In this document: positions 11,725 to 22,877 of the stretch, piece by piece
Position numbering within the stretch: position 1 is the stretch's first letter
Layout: each line of letters starts with the position of its first letter
Assembly (NCBI GenBank): GCA_963575745.1
Contig: CAUYUJ010001368.1
Location: 38,042 to 102,041 of the forward strand
Origin: Prorocentrum cordatum
Lineage: Eukaryota > Sar > Dinophyceae > Prorocentrales > Prorocentraceae
DNA length: 64,000 nucleotides
Reading direction: 5' to 3'
Position numbers and translations under genes: made by a program
The notes under the pieces: generated by a model
Database searches by the model: none
What the model was told of the DNA's origin: nothing
Seen by the model: only the letters and a program-made list of their open reading frames with translations

Positions 11725-12035
11725 ATGGCGATGAGGTTGTTGATGGTGGTAGTGATGATGGTGGTGTTGGTGGCGCGCATGTTGATGATGTTGTTGATGA
11801 TGATGGCGATGGCAACGATAATACATATGCTAATGTTGAGTGTGATGGGTACGATGCTGGTGTTGGTGATGCCAATGACGATCGTGATGATGGCTGCGTT
11901 GCTGATGAAGCTGCTGAATGTACACATGAGGATGTTGATGTTGATGATGATGGTGATGATAATGATGATGGCGGTGAGTGTGATACCGATGGTAGTGGCC
12001 ATGATGATGACGATGCGGGGATGATGGGTTGATCA
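11725..12035. repeat. GAT/ATG trinucleotide microsatellite
   Basis: Degenerate GAT/GTT repeats give long Asp-rich, Met-rich or Ile-rich frames; no gene. Confidence 0.9.
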
Positions 12036-12452
12036 GGAGCCCGATGATGTCTGGCCAATAGAAATAATTCCACCCCCAGGGTCGCGCGACGGTTACTGCT
12101 GCACGGGAGGAGCAGCATATAAAAGATAGTGGTGACAGGGAAGAGCAGGAGCCCCATCACTAGGGTTAGGCCTGATTGGGGCGATGGTGGCTGGAGGGTG
12201 GACAGGGGGGTGACATGCGTCCTATGTGCGCCAGACTTGTCGGTGTGCTCTAGCATCTACGTCAACATGTGCATGCGAGCGAACGCTGTCGGTGATGTTG
12301 GCCGACCTGTCATCTGCGATTGTGTAGTTCACGTGTGATATATAGTGTCCGTATACTAGTGATGCGACGCGGGTCATTGGTGCGTCTGTGCCTAACAGCC
12401 CATATCCATGCAGCCCCCGACAACGTTCGCCCGCCCGAGACACCCCCAAACC

Positions 12453-13814
12453 TCAGCGCGCGCTCATGGAGCGCCCGCTGTCAGACAACAGAACGCGAAC
12501 CACGATGTGCGCCAACATGGCGCAGAAGTCGCTCGGGTAGTGCGCAGACGAACTCATGGCAGACCTGCGGCCGTTGTACCACCCCTTCTTGCTCCACCCA
12601 GTCGCACCAGTACTCTTGAACCTACGGCCCACTGGAGCTAGTGGGCTAGCGCGGTCACCCAATCTCGATTGCGCATCCTTCTTAGATTTGACAAGCTGGC
12701 GTAGAGCTGCATCGTCACCCGTAGCCCACAGTACTGTTGGTTTCAGAGTAGGTGCTCCCCAGCCTCCCATCCAGAAGAAATATCGTTTAGCCTGGATTCG
12801 GATCATTGTCTTGGCAACGGCTGCGTCGTGAAAGTACATGGAGCCGAGCGGCTGCTCGATCGCGACGTAGACGCCCCTACTCGTCGCCAGGAAGACGATG
12901 TACGACATGCAGGTGATGACACCACAACGCGCGACCGCCACAGCCCCTAGACTCGGAACTGCACGAGCTCATCGACGTTCACCGTGTTCGGTGATCATCG
13001 GTGAGCTTCGGTGAGCCCTGCCCCCCGTCCCCCTTCTGTACGTGTAGATTAAAATCAGACCCCACACTGTGCACATTTATTTACCACATACATTGCTATC
13101 TACATAGTGTGCGTGCCCCCCGAGACGTGTTCAAGTCCGCCCGCAGACGTGATGTACGCCGTATAGTTAGCTTGGCGCACGTCACGTCTCGAAGTGTCCC
13201 CCTCAGTGTTCTTGCGCGTACGTTTGGTGTGTCCAGCTGCTGCCCCTATCCACGTGCTGCATTGCGGCGCCATGTGGCAGACGCCGTTAGGTACCACAGT
13301 GCACACAATGTACACGCAGTAGAGGAGACCCACCTGTGGCCAGATGCAACCATCTCCCACCATATACCATGAGGATGAAAGGGGTAGTTAACACGGGTGG
13401 GGGTGAGCTTGTTGCCACGGGCGATGGCGAGATGAGAGATGCACATGTTGACGAGGATGGCGGGGAATATGGATGACGATACACGGGTGAGTAATATGAT
13501 GGTGTGATGGATGGTGTGATGATTGTCTACCCTTCGTTTACTATCCCAGGTGCAACCAACGTGTAGATATCCTGATGTGGCCCGTCGCACTTGTCGTACG
13601 CCAGCGCCCTGTACCTCAGTATCGAAACACAACGGGACGCTTCGCCTCGCCCTGAGAATACTTCCAGAAAGGCGGTGGTGCGTGGGATCGATGGCGCGTG
13701 GTCAAGTAGAAGGCGAACTGATGCCAGCAGCATTCGCCCACCATGCTCCAGAGTTGTGTCCTCTACCACCCCTTCAGTCCGAAGGCGAGCAGCTCCATCG
13801 ACAGCCCACGCCAT
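12453..13814 (-). CDS. Cytosine-C5 methyltransferase-like protein (transposon cargo)
   Basis: Three exons read in order. Exon 1 (ATG 13814 to about 13557) has motif I (FLEVFSGRGEAS) and the acidic motif II (ALAYDKCDGPHQD). Exon 2 (about 13333 to 13140) has GLLYCVYIVCTVVPNG then APQCSTW, the position of the catalytic Cys motif; the Cys codon is 13259-13261. Exon 3 (about 12950 to stop 12453) has GVYVAIEQPLGS, equivalent to the ENV/ExxP motif VI, then GAPTLKPTVLWATG. A GT-AG intron 13334-13556 keeps the frame. The order I, II, PC, E-x-P matches the Dcm/DNMT fold, though APQC and EQP differ from the canonical PCQ and ENV. Whether it methylates DNA is unproven. The gene starts 66 bases after the transposase stop codon. 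The exon 2/3 junction was not resolved. Confidence 0.6.
12969..13018. repeat. ATCGGTGA-family palindromic block (b)
   Basis: GACGTTCACCG is followed by TCGGTGATCATCGGTGAG and TCGGTGAG. It is within the intron ahead of methyltransferase exon 3, about 20 bases from the exon start. Confidence 0.65.
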
Positions 13815-13879
13815 GCCTGCACCGTGATGCGGAAGGCCAGCGCGCCCCAGACCGCAACGCTGCAGGAACACAGTGATGC

Positions 13880-16800
13880 TCAGATAGGGCCAGATATAAG
13901 CACGAGACATTCCTGGCCCACGAAGTGTTCGCAGATCTGTAACTGAGCTTGCAAGTGAAACAACGAAAACACCCTGGTCTCGAACCGCATTCTGTGTGCA
14001 TACACTGCCACGTCTCTCAGCAGTGAATTTAGTGACTCGTCCAGGAAACACGTATACATCTTCGGCGACCCATGGTCGCTGATCCTGGAGCAGTTTTTGC
14101 ACGCCGAGGTGAACTCGGAAACCTTCACGCCCAGACTAGCCCACGTCCAAACCTGACCCCACCCCCCTGGCACACACGGCTGGTGCATCGTCCAGGCATT
14201 TCCGATGTCGTTGTTTTGCTTGGGGGAGACCGAGCTGCAGGACAGCGACCTGCTTGGGGCGACCGCGTCTAGCGGAACATTGCGCGTGCGATGCATGTCG
14301 CCGATGCGCCTGCTATTCGCAACACCCAGTAGTGGTCCAATACTCGGTCATCGTCAATCCTCCTCGTGGTAGCCTTCTACGTTGCTGTGCACCTACATCG
14401 TTCTACACACCAGCGTCGCCCAATCCCCGCCCCGCGCCCAACGCCCACGCGCCCTGTCCGACTTCCCCTCCCCCCGCCCAGCCGCGCCCGCAGCCATGGG
14501 CACAGCGCGCATGTTGGGGGGGGGGAGGAGTGTGGGCGTTAGGCGGGACATGGATGGGGCGACGCAGTGAGCGAATGCGCCCAGCATGATCGACAGAGGA
14601 CCTAGGCGAGGCGAGGAGAGGAGGGATGTGGGAGGGAAGGAGGGGAGGTAGGAGGCTGGGGAGGGAGGGAGGGAGGTAGGGAGGGCGGGTTTGATTTGAA
14701 CTATCCGCTAACAAAAAAAAAAAAACGCACGCCTGTAGATCAGGTGGCACACCAGGTGGTGCTTAGGCGTGTACGCGATGTGAGCCAGGCGGCAGCTCTT
14801 TAGGTGCACCCACATTGCCATCAGCATCTTGCGCATACTCTCAGGCGGCACGACGCACGTATGGGTGCGCATCTCTTCCAGAAATGTCCCCAACGACAGC
14901 CCAGCATCAATCAGGGCGTCGCCATACGCAGTCCGACCACCGTGTTTACTAAGCAGCTCGTTGGCAAATGGCACCAGGTATCCTATCTCGGCGGCCTTGA
15001 ATGACACAGAGCACCCAGGATGCATCCAGTCCTGCGGTCGGGGGGGAACTCGCTCGAACACTTGCAGACGTTGCGTCCCACTCGTGCCTGTCGACCCCCA
15101 TGGCTCTTTATATCCCGTGTCCCACCGTGTGCATATGCAAACGCGTGCGCATCCATATACATGTATGTATATATCTATAGATATATAGCAGGCGCGCCCA
15201 CGTCGTAGTTTCAGACTCGACCGCCGGCCTGCGTAGTTTTACACAGAACATGTAGGTGCATGTGTGTTACGTAAACCTGCATGCATAGTATGCGTAGCGG
15301 CGGGCTTGACTTGTTATGTGCACGCACGTGTCCACCGTGTGCGTGTGTCTGTGCGCATATACTAATACCATGGGTGGGTTATCTATCTCTCTCTCTCTAT
15401 CGCGCTCTCTCTCTCTCTCTCTCGCGTGTGTATCTACCAATTCCACTCCGACATATGCACCCCCGCACCGCCATAACCACCCTACTAAAACCATGTGGCG
15501 CCTACCCCCCGACATGCGCTGCAGTCGCGCGCACACGCGTTGGGCAGCACCCACACGCACGCCACATTGGAAACCAGAGCGGGGTCCTGCAGCGACCGAC
15601 CCTTGCGGTCCCCAAGCATCTTGAGCGTGAACGTGCCGACCCTGATGGAATGTGGTATGCAGTGTTGTTCTTGCCACAACTGAAGGTCAGCGTTTATGCG
15701 GCGGGAACCAAGCTCGAGAACGTTGTCCAGCGGGCCGCCGTACTTGAACGGATTTCGCAACACAATTCTCCACAATGCAGCGCTCACAAACCGTTGTAGT
15801 GGTCCGTAGTATAGGCAGTGCAGCGAATCTATGGCGAGAGACCGAACTGGACTGGTTCCCAAATGCCTACAGAATAAAGGGCACCTGTGGCTCATCGGGT
15901 CCAAAACTTTGCCACCGACGCCAACTGTTTCCCTCCAGAACGTGATCGTCAGTGGAAGCCGCACACGTTCCAACCAATGTGTGTCCATCAGAGACACAGA
16001 TGGCTCTAACCTGTCTCCTGCTTTGAGGGCGATGCCGTTCACGATAAGGTCAGTGTCCAGAACTCGCCCGCCATGTGACTTCTTGGTTTTCCTAAACTTC
16101 AGCTTCGCCAGCAAATCCCTCCGATCTCTGTCGTGGCGCAATCGCACGTGCACCTCGCACGTCTCGCACGCTGTAAAGAACTCGTCATGTGTGCGAAGTG
16201 GCCAAGGCATCCCGTCGACTAGGTCATCGTAGGAGCCGTGCACCTCGTCCAAGCACATGTGGCAAAAGGAGCAGGGATTGTACAACGACGCCCAGCTCGA
16301 CATGCCCAGTGTTTTCGAATGCTCGGACCAATCGCCTTTGATCCACACCAGGACCCCCTTGAACGAGAGTTCCATATGCGAGCCCAGTGGGTCGTTCGGT
16401 GGCCAGTCTGATCCGTCGTGCCGCCGCGGCGGTCTGCGTCCTCTTGCAATCGCTTCCATCTGCCACCTCGCCACCTCCAAGTGCGGGAATATGGTGCACC
16501 ATCCTTTGCACCCGCACGCGCACATGTCCGATGAGCGGGTCACCGACATCAGGTGTCTCTTTCCCGACAATAAGTTGATCGCCCATATGCCAAGGGTGCT
16601 GTCGGTGCGGCCAGAAGCCGCGGAAATGTAGCGCACCCCGTCTAGATATATGGCGAGTGGAACGGGGAGGTCGTGCCCGTTGGCCACAGCGTCCACCACC
16701 ACAGGATGAGTGGTGTAGCAGGGGAGATCCAGCACGCACGGCTCGCGGACGTCAGGGTCGGAGTTTATCAAATCGAACGTAGCAGGCTCGGTCCGAATCT

Positions 16801-17185
16801 CGGTGTCGAGCGATTCGTACACACACTTCACAGGTACGGCTCTGATCGTGCGCGCAGGCCGCCTGTTCAGATTTACAGGCGTAGGGACACATATGAGATC
16901 CGACGGTGATGGCAATACCCTGGACAGTAAGTCTTGGTATTTGCCACTCTGTTTGCCTGGCGCCATGGCGTACTGTGCAAAGTTTGCGCCTGGCGTGTTC
17001 GCCTTGTCTGCATAATAACAGAGCTGGCATAAATCTGTTGCTGTAAGTTTACATGACGCGTATAAGCGCAGCAGCATCCGTAGCAGCTCCGACCCTGCAT
17101 CGCGTTCGCATTGGTCACTCTGTGCGTACAGTCTGGGCTTCCTGCATGCCGCGTCGGTGCTTCGGCAATGGGCGCGCTTGCCCAT
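13880..17185 (-). CDS. Putative transposase, three exons, 700 aa after splicing
   Basis: Exon 1 17185-15587 (533 codons), exon 2 15031-14733, exon 3 14084-13880; the lengths sum to 701 codons including stop, in frame. Possible RNase H-fold acidic residues are Asp182 (LAIYLDGVRY), Asp285 (WIKGDWSEH) and Asp453 (LAIDSLHCLYYGPLQRF). A Cys cluster CACGCKGWC (222-230) and CSFCHMC (305-311) look metal-binding. Exon 3 adds GSPKMYTCFLDESLNS. This block order matches a transposase-like family I recall from many dinoflagellate gene models; the superfamily is not certain. It is the only plausible transposase in the element, so it is the likely driver of movement. The ATG at 17185 precedes the recognisable part by about 25 residues. 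Confidence 0.65.
14085..14732 (-). other. Transposase intron 2 (GC-AG)
   Basis: The donor is CTACAG|GCGTGCG and the acceptor CTCCAG|GATCAGC. Splicing joins H-L-I-Y-R to I-S-D-H-G-S-P-K in frame. It contains a poly-A/poly-T run on the polypyrimidine side and G-rich sequence. Confidence 0.6.
15032..15586 (-). other. Transposase intron 1 (GA-AG) with 7-bp direct repeat at borders
   Basis: The donor is CTGCAG|GACCCC and the acceptor CCGCAG|GACTGG, so GCAGGAC is repeated at both borders. Splicing gives S-L-Q-D-W in frame. It contains a (CT)n run at 15388-15425. The short duplication at the borders is what an introner-type insertion would leave. Confidence 0.6.
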
Positions 17186-17955
17186 GGTTGCAAACTGCTT
17201 TGGGCCGTGGTATCATTTACAGTGTGGGTGCAGCATTGCTGCGGTGCACAGAAAACATCGGGGGGAGGGGCGGTGGTGGGAAGGAGAAAGGTATGAGGGC
17301 GGACGAGGGAGGGCGGAAGGACAGGGGGGAGCGAGAGTGGGGGAGCAGCGGCATCACACATGAAGGCATCCACATCGGATACCACATTCTTTAGAGCGTC
17401 TCGACACACACGATCGAAGTATCAGAACGTGCACAGCGCGCAACCGACGTGCACCACGCGGGTGGGGCACGTTGCACATGATTGGTGTGATACAGCACGT
17501 GCATGCGCATTCGCAACGCAATGCGTTCCCGTCGGCAGCACGGGCGGGCGGTTGCCCCTCGCCTCGCCCCTTTACCTGATCGGTGGGCCTTCGACCGAAG
17601 GTACTCATTTGCAGCGGGGCACGTCTGTGTAGGAAACTCGGTGGCCACAGACTGCACATCTATATCCCTCCATCTCCCCATATCTCTGCATGCCGTTATA
17701 CATCCATCCCCCCATCATCGGCATCACCATGCTCCTCATGATTATCCTCGCCTCCACAAATTACTCGCCCTCATCCGTCTCGTTCGTTCTGATGCGGTCA
17801 TCTTCGCTACCTTCGTTATCTTCGCACTCTTGCGCCGCCCAGTGACGCCGCTCGCGCCCCGCAACTCACCTGCAGATACGCAACGCACGCTTTCGAGAAC
17901 CCTAGAAACCTACACAGACAGCCATCTGAGGCTCGCCGAGAGACACCCCATGGCG
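17186..17955. other. No gene recognised
   Basis: Short frames on both strands only. It includes the presumed promoter/5' flank of the minus-strand transposase gene; no motif was identified. Confidence 0.35.
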
Positions 17956-18217
17956 CTCATCGGTGCTCATCGGTGAGGGGCTCATCGGTGCGGTGAGCTC
18001 ATCGGCTCCGACCCTGTGATTTCACAGGTATGACGCTCATCGGTATCGATGAGCTCATCGGGGCTCATCGAAATCTCATCGGTGCCGGTGAGCACCGGTG
18101 AGCGCCGGTGAGCCCCCGATGAGCGCCGGTGAGCACCGATGAGCACCGGTGAGCGCCGATGAGCACCGGTGAGCGCCGATGAGCGCCCGATGAGCACCCG
18201 TGAGTCTCGATGAGCCC
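17956..18217. repeat. Minisatellite of GGTGAGC/GATGAGC words (block c)
   Basis: About 260 bp of tandem 8-9 bp words (GCTCATCGGTG, then CACCGGTGAGCGCCGATGAG repeated), an expanded relative of the palindromic blocks elsewhere in the element. It contains an extra hairpin CTGTGATTTCACAG near 18015. It lies downstream of the cargo gene that ends at 18371. Confidence 0.85.
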
Positions 18218-18370
18218 TACAAACCAGATATCCCATGGAGATTTCGGGCAACCCATCAAATTTTTCAAACAAACTGCGAAAATCCAATCGACCACCAAGA
18301 TTTCCCCGCTGGATGGCACATTCGGTCCGAACCACTGAAAGTGTCAAGGCTGATGCAGCCTCGCGAGCAC

Positions 18371-20767
18371 CTACGCTGCCCTCCCCGACCTCTGGCTCTT
18401 CTGAGCCTTGGCGTCCAGCTTGCACTTGTGTACCTGCAGCAGGCACGTCACCAGGCCCGCGATCTTGTGGAGCTTGGGCTCGAGGTTGATGGCGTCCTGC
18501 AAGGCCGCCGAGAAGGGTCCATCCCCGAGCTCCTTCCTGAGCTTCCCAAGGTCGTTCGTCAGGATGCGCGACAAGTTCTCCTTGGTGTGCACGTGCTCCT
18601 GCAGCAGCCTGTGCTGCTTCTTGAGGGCCACGCCGTCATCGTCCTTCAGTGCCCACTGCCACGATTTGTCCGACTCCATGCCAGAGAGGATCGTCATCAC
18701 ATCCGACATCGTCGTCGAGTACATGCTGATGCGCTTCTTTGCATCTGCTGCCAGTTCCTTGATGGGGTCCTTCTCCCTCGGCGTCTTCGCCTTCTTGGGT
18801 TTCTCCTTGCCGCCTGCCGCCTCCTCACCTGCAGGCTGCGCCGCCGCCGCCTCGGCCCCAGCCTTGCCCGCCGCCGCGGGCGCAGCCTTCCTCGCCGCCT
18901 CCTCGGCCGCAGCTGTCGTCGCTGCCACGGCCGCGCCCTCCTGCTGCGCTGCCTCGCCAGCGGTCACCGTGAGCGAACTCGGCCTCGTACCCGCCGTCAC
19001 TGGGTCCTGGCTGGGATGACATACGGGGGCCGCCTGGCCCGACCCTAACCCCCCGCCAATCGTCTCAGATCAGGCTCAGGCAGGGGGGCGGGGAACGACG
19101 TTGCATGAGGCAGAGGATACGGCGACGCCAGAGGAGGACAGAGATGGGGATGATGAGGATTCATAATTCGGAGCAGGCATGAACGATTTAGGAGGGGTGT
19201 CCACGTGTCCTGCCCGCCAGCCGCGATCGCGGCCGTCGGCGCGCCTCCCGCGCAGCCAGTCGATGCCTGGAATTGCATGACTGTATAACGGGGGGGGGAT
19301 CCACAATGAATCTCCAAGGGCTCTTCCGACCGATTTACGATCCTGGGCGAAGTCGTGAGACGCATGCGGGGTCGGGGCACGCGGTGGGCGACGATGGGGA
19401 ATTGACGAGGGGGGTGGGGGAGGGGATGGCAAGGTGAGAGGGGGTAGTATGAGTTGGAGTTGAAAGATGAGTTGGAGGAGGTGGAGGGTTAAGAGGAGGT
19501 TGATGAGACGAGTTGGTCTATGTTCACACCCCTCAACGCCTGTTGACCCTCCAGGCGGCGATCCCGCATGACGTCGCTCTCGATGCTGTCCGACGTCCAC
19601 TGCTCGTACTTAGACCACGCCTCAGTGAACTCAGTGTTCACCCCCTCCGTCACGTACAGTGCCCGTAACGACCTGGTGGCGCTGTCGAACACCACCCATG
19701 GTGGACCTAACTGCATCGCCTGTGTAATGTACCTCACTGCCTGTGGGGCATCCGTACAGCTGGAAGTGGTGGCATGTAGTTGCCGATGTAACTTTGCACG
19801 TGGATATGTAACGTTGTACATGGTTATGGATGTGGTTGCATATTGCTGCGCACTAGTGGTAGAACAGGTCTCGGTGTTGGTTGTGGTTGCGAGGAAGCGA
19901 AGTGAGAGGTGGTTCTTGACGTAGGCTGAGGTGGTTATCGATGCTCGCCGCCAGCGGCAAGCGGGGATGGTTGCATGGGCGGGAGGAGGGTGGCCGAAAA
20001 CACTTGCATTATAACTACAGATGTACGGATTCGACCCACTGTGCCTGCATCCAGCCCAACTTGCCCCCGCCCTCTTTGTGGACGATGCGGCCTAACGGCA
20101 TGTACTGCCCCTTGCGCCATTGCGACTTGACCAGGGTAGTGATCTTCTTCTTCACGACGACGTAGTTCTCGAACGTCTCCTTGGCCCAGTCCTGCCTGAA
20201 CTGCATCTGCGCATCCTGGTTGCCCTTCAGGGCATCATAGTCCTTCTTCATCTGCGGGTTGGCCGCCTTGCGCCGCTCGAACCTCGAGGCGAGGGGGTTC
20301 CCAGCAGCAGCCCTCGCTGGAAATCGAAAGTTGGTCGACTCCGCCGCGCGCCACATAGCAAGCTCACCGAGTGCCTTCGCGTCGAAGCCTGTCGTGTCGA
20401 TCGAGTCGAGCCGCGATGACTCTGCAACGGGCTCCACGCTGCCGTACCCCACCTCGTCGGTCGCCCTCGGCATCTTCACGCACTGCTCCGCATCAGCAAG
20501 CCCCGCAGCCATCGGAGTCAACTCGTCCCGACACACGCCCCTGGCGTCGAAGATCGCGCGCATGTCCGATGAGTGGAAGAACTCGAGCAACATGTTGTTG
20601 ATCCCGATCTCGTCCACAGTCGCCGCCAGTCGTAGCCCGTCCTCGAACCTCAAGAGCTGCGCCTCGATCGAGTGCTTGTGGCGCAGGACTCTCTTGGGCG
20701 GCGTCTCGAACGGCGTCTGTGGCCGCAGTGACATCCAATATTCCGAATCACCATCGATCATTGTCAT
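18371..20767 (-). CDS. Conserved dinoflagellate-type cargo protein, three exon blocks
   Basis: Exon 1 is 20767-20045 (241 codons), with NPLASRFERRKAANPQ and MPLGRIVHKEGGGKLG. Exon 2 starts at 19740 and reads AVRYITQAMQLGPPWVVFD to about 19550. The third block, about 19000-18371, has an Ala/Glu-rich start, a Lys-rich KEKPKKAKTPREKDP and a helical C-terminus ending QRSGRAA. The first intron (19741-20044, GC-AG) is in frame. I recall the same succession (NPL-SR-ER, LPL-RI-EGGG, then a helical C-terminus) in unannotated dinoflagellate proteins, but no function. The exon 2/block 3 junction was not resolved. The order places it directly upstream of the transposase. Confidence 0.55.
19741..20044 (-). 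other. Intron (GC-AG) with 6-bp direct repeat at borders
   Basis: The donor is ATGCAG|GCACAG and the acceptor CCACAG|GCAGTG; CAGGCA occurs at both borders. Splicing joins G-W-M-Q to A-V-R-Y in frame. Confidence 0.6.
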
Positions 20768-20802
20768 TCACCTCCTTGACCTCTCCTCGCCAGCATGACA
20801 GC

Positions 20803-20836
20803 CACCGATGTTCACCGCCAGCGGTGGTCACCGATG
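20803..20836. repeat. ATCGGTGA-family palindromic block (d)
   Basis: CACCGATGTTCACCGCC followed by AGCGGTGGTCACCGATG, between the end of the coiled-coil cargo ORF and the start of the next cargo gene. Confidence 0.65.
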
Positions 20837-22042
20837 CTAGCCAGTTGGGCGGGAAGAGGGCGGCGAATGCACATTGGAGTATCGACAGTGCTCAGGAGGA
20901 TTGGAAGTGCGATGGCTGTGGAGATGGGAGGGAGGAACGACTCGGGCGAGCACCTCCACACGTGCGGGGAGTGCGCCACTATCTCCGCCACATGCCAGGG
21001 GTGCACTCCCAGTCGCCACTCCTGCAGCCGCCTCCGCGCCATCCTCACCAGACACACCTCCAGCCTCGTGGCCGCGCGGTGCCGCCTCGCCGCCTGCAGG
21101 CGCGGACATGCTGCCCCCGTCCGCGATGTCATCTTTGAAGCAGCGACGAAAGAGCTCGGGGTGGTCCGATGGGTTCGGCTGACGATCAGGATATTGACTG
21201 CCACCTGCGCCGCTGAGTCGGGTGTCCCAGCTGTGGCTCGCCTCTGGGTGCGGGGGGGTGCACGGAGCGCCCCTCGTCTCAGCCCGCGACTTCGTCAGGG
21301 TGCGCTCCATGTCCTCCTCCTCCTGCCTCGCCTGCTCCTCATCCTCAGCCGCGGCCGCCTGTGACGCAACCAGCGCTGCCTTCATGTCGGGGTCGTCGGA
21401 TGCACCGCCTGCCTCCTCGGGGCTGTCGTCGATGATGATGGGCGTGGGGTTGTCAGTGGCCGCATCGTTGCCCTCCTCGATGCCGTCGGCCCGCTGCTTC
21501 TTCGATGCCGATGCCGATTCAGCTGGTGCGTCACGCTTCTTGGACAGCTCGCTCACCTGCATCATGAGATCGTTCATCTGCTGCGACTGCGTCTGGATCA
21601 GTTTCTGCATGGACTCGTTCAGCTGCCGCGCCTCCTCCAGCTGCCTGGATTGACTGTCTGCGCGATCCTCTGCATCGCGCACTGCCCTCCACCTCGCATC
21701 CGCCTCCGCCCGCACGGCGCGGGCGCTCTCCTCACCCCCGCGATCAGCTGGCAATGGGACGGCATCGACATCGGACGTGTGCCTCAACTGCGCCAACGGA
21801 GCGGCGTCGTCGCCATCGAGCTGCGCGGCCGCGTTCACGGCCAGCGTCGGCGCCTGCTGCGCGGCGGCGAGCGCGGCAGTGCCATCGGCCACCTGGGTGG
21901 ATGGTGCGGGCTCGGAGTCCTCCCTGGAATCACAGGCCGCCCCCGACATGTCCCCGCCGACGCGGCTGGCGAATGCGCGGCCGATCGGTGTAGTGCGGAG
22001 TGGGCTCCGCGGTACAATGCCCCACTCAACACGGTGCATCAC
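20837..22042 (-). CDS. Coiled-coil protein with SIM- and UIM-like motifs (cargo)
   Basis: A frame of up to 401 codons. Residues about 105-170 form a Gln/Glu-rich coiled coil (ESMQKLIQTQSQQMNDLM). A basic patch KKQR is at 181-184. PIIIDDSPEE (201-210) fits a SUMO-interaction motif: hydrophobic triplet followed by acidic/Ser residues. DDPDMKAALVASQ (216-228) and EEEDMERTLTKS (241-252) resemble ubiquitin-interacting motifs. The C-terminus beyond about 290 is low complexity and may be out of frame or intronic. The true start is uncertain (candidate ATGs at residues 1, 2 and 32). An accessory role in hijacking host SUMO or ubiquitin signalling is inference only. Confidence 0.45.
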   Translation of the reverse strand: MMHRVEWGIVPRSPLRTTPIGRAFASRVGGDMSGAACDSREDSEPAPSTQVADGTAALAAAQQAPTLAVNAAAQLDGDDAAPLAQLRHTSDVDAVPLPADRGGEESARAVRAEADARWRAVRDAEDRADSQSRQLEEARQLNESMQKLIQTQSQQMNDLMMQVSELSKKRDAPAESASASKKQRADGIEEGNDAATDNPTPIIIDDSPEEAGGASDDPDMKAALVASQAAAAEDEEQARQEEEDMERTLTKSRAETRGAPCTPPHPEASHSWDTRLSGAGGSQYPDRQPNPSDHPELFRRCFKDDIADGGSMSAPAGGEAAPRGHEAGGVSGEDGAEAAAGVATGSAPLACGGDSGALPARVEVLARVVPPSHLHSHRTSNPPEHCRYSNVHSPPSSRPTG

Positions 22043-22877
22043 GTCTCGGGGTACTCAAACGGCAGCGAAGCTCGATCGAACCGATTCGATATCGATATGC
22101 CGACACATGATGGTGACGATGTACCTCACACCGTGGCATGACCCTACCTAGTGGTGGTAATGTTGGTGGTGCGTATGGGTGGTAGCCGATGTGGTAGTAC
22201 ACTGGTGGGTCTACATTCACACCCGAACAACCGTGTGGAACGATCGTGTAAGATGTGTTGGTACAGTGATGGTGTCACGTGGTATGTATTGTGGGGGTGG
22301 TGGTGGGACATACGTGCTGTCCATGCTTCTATACCATTCGTACCGAACTCATGCGGCATCTGGTCTATGCCCAGAGGGACCACGTTTTGCTGATGTCGCA
22401 CAGCGCTCAGCGATAAACAGTCAGGCGCCCCGTGCAAGGTGCGCAGGATGCACGCCTACACCACGAGTGACCGAACTCATGAACTGAGTATAGAGAGGGA
22501 TGGGGTGGGGACAGGGCGACCATGAGGAGGAGGATGCCGATGAGGCGGATGATGGTGATGAGGAGGAGTATGCGGAGGATGTCTCCACATAATAACATAT
22601 AAGGTGATGGTGAGGAGCAGGAGCAAGGGCGGGAGAACTGTAACAGCGCGATGGTGCAGCTGTACTTGCGTGCCTGCCGTGTTGGCCCGCTCTCTAGTAC
22701 GTTGAACTCCGTAACCGCCGACGTGCACACCCTTCGTGCATTGGCAAGTGTCCCTCAACCAAGACCCAAGACACCCCATCGCCCTGTCCAACGCAAACCC
22801 GCAACACATGCCAATACACGCACACACATCGCCTATACGCCCCTCTAGAGAGCAAGCTCGAGCCTTATGTGGCTCTA
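22043..22877. other. No gene recognised
   Basis: Short frames on both strands without convincing domains; probably the spacer or introns between two cargo genes. Confidence 0.35.

Noticed and set aside
17956-18217. Regularly spaced repeats resembling a CRISPR array
   Set aside because: The words are 8-9 bp, directly adjacent, with no unique spacers; it is a minisatellite in eukaryotic DNA.
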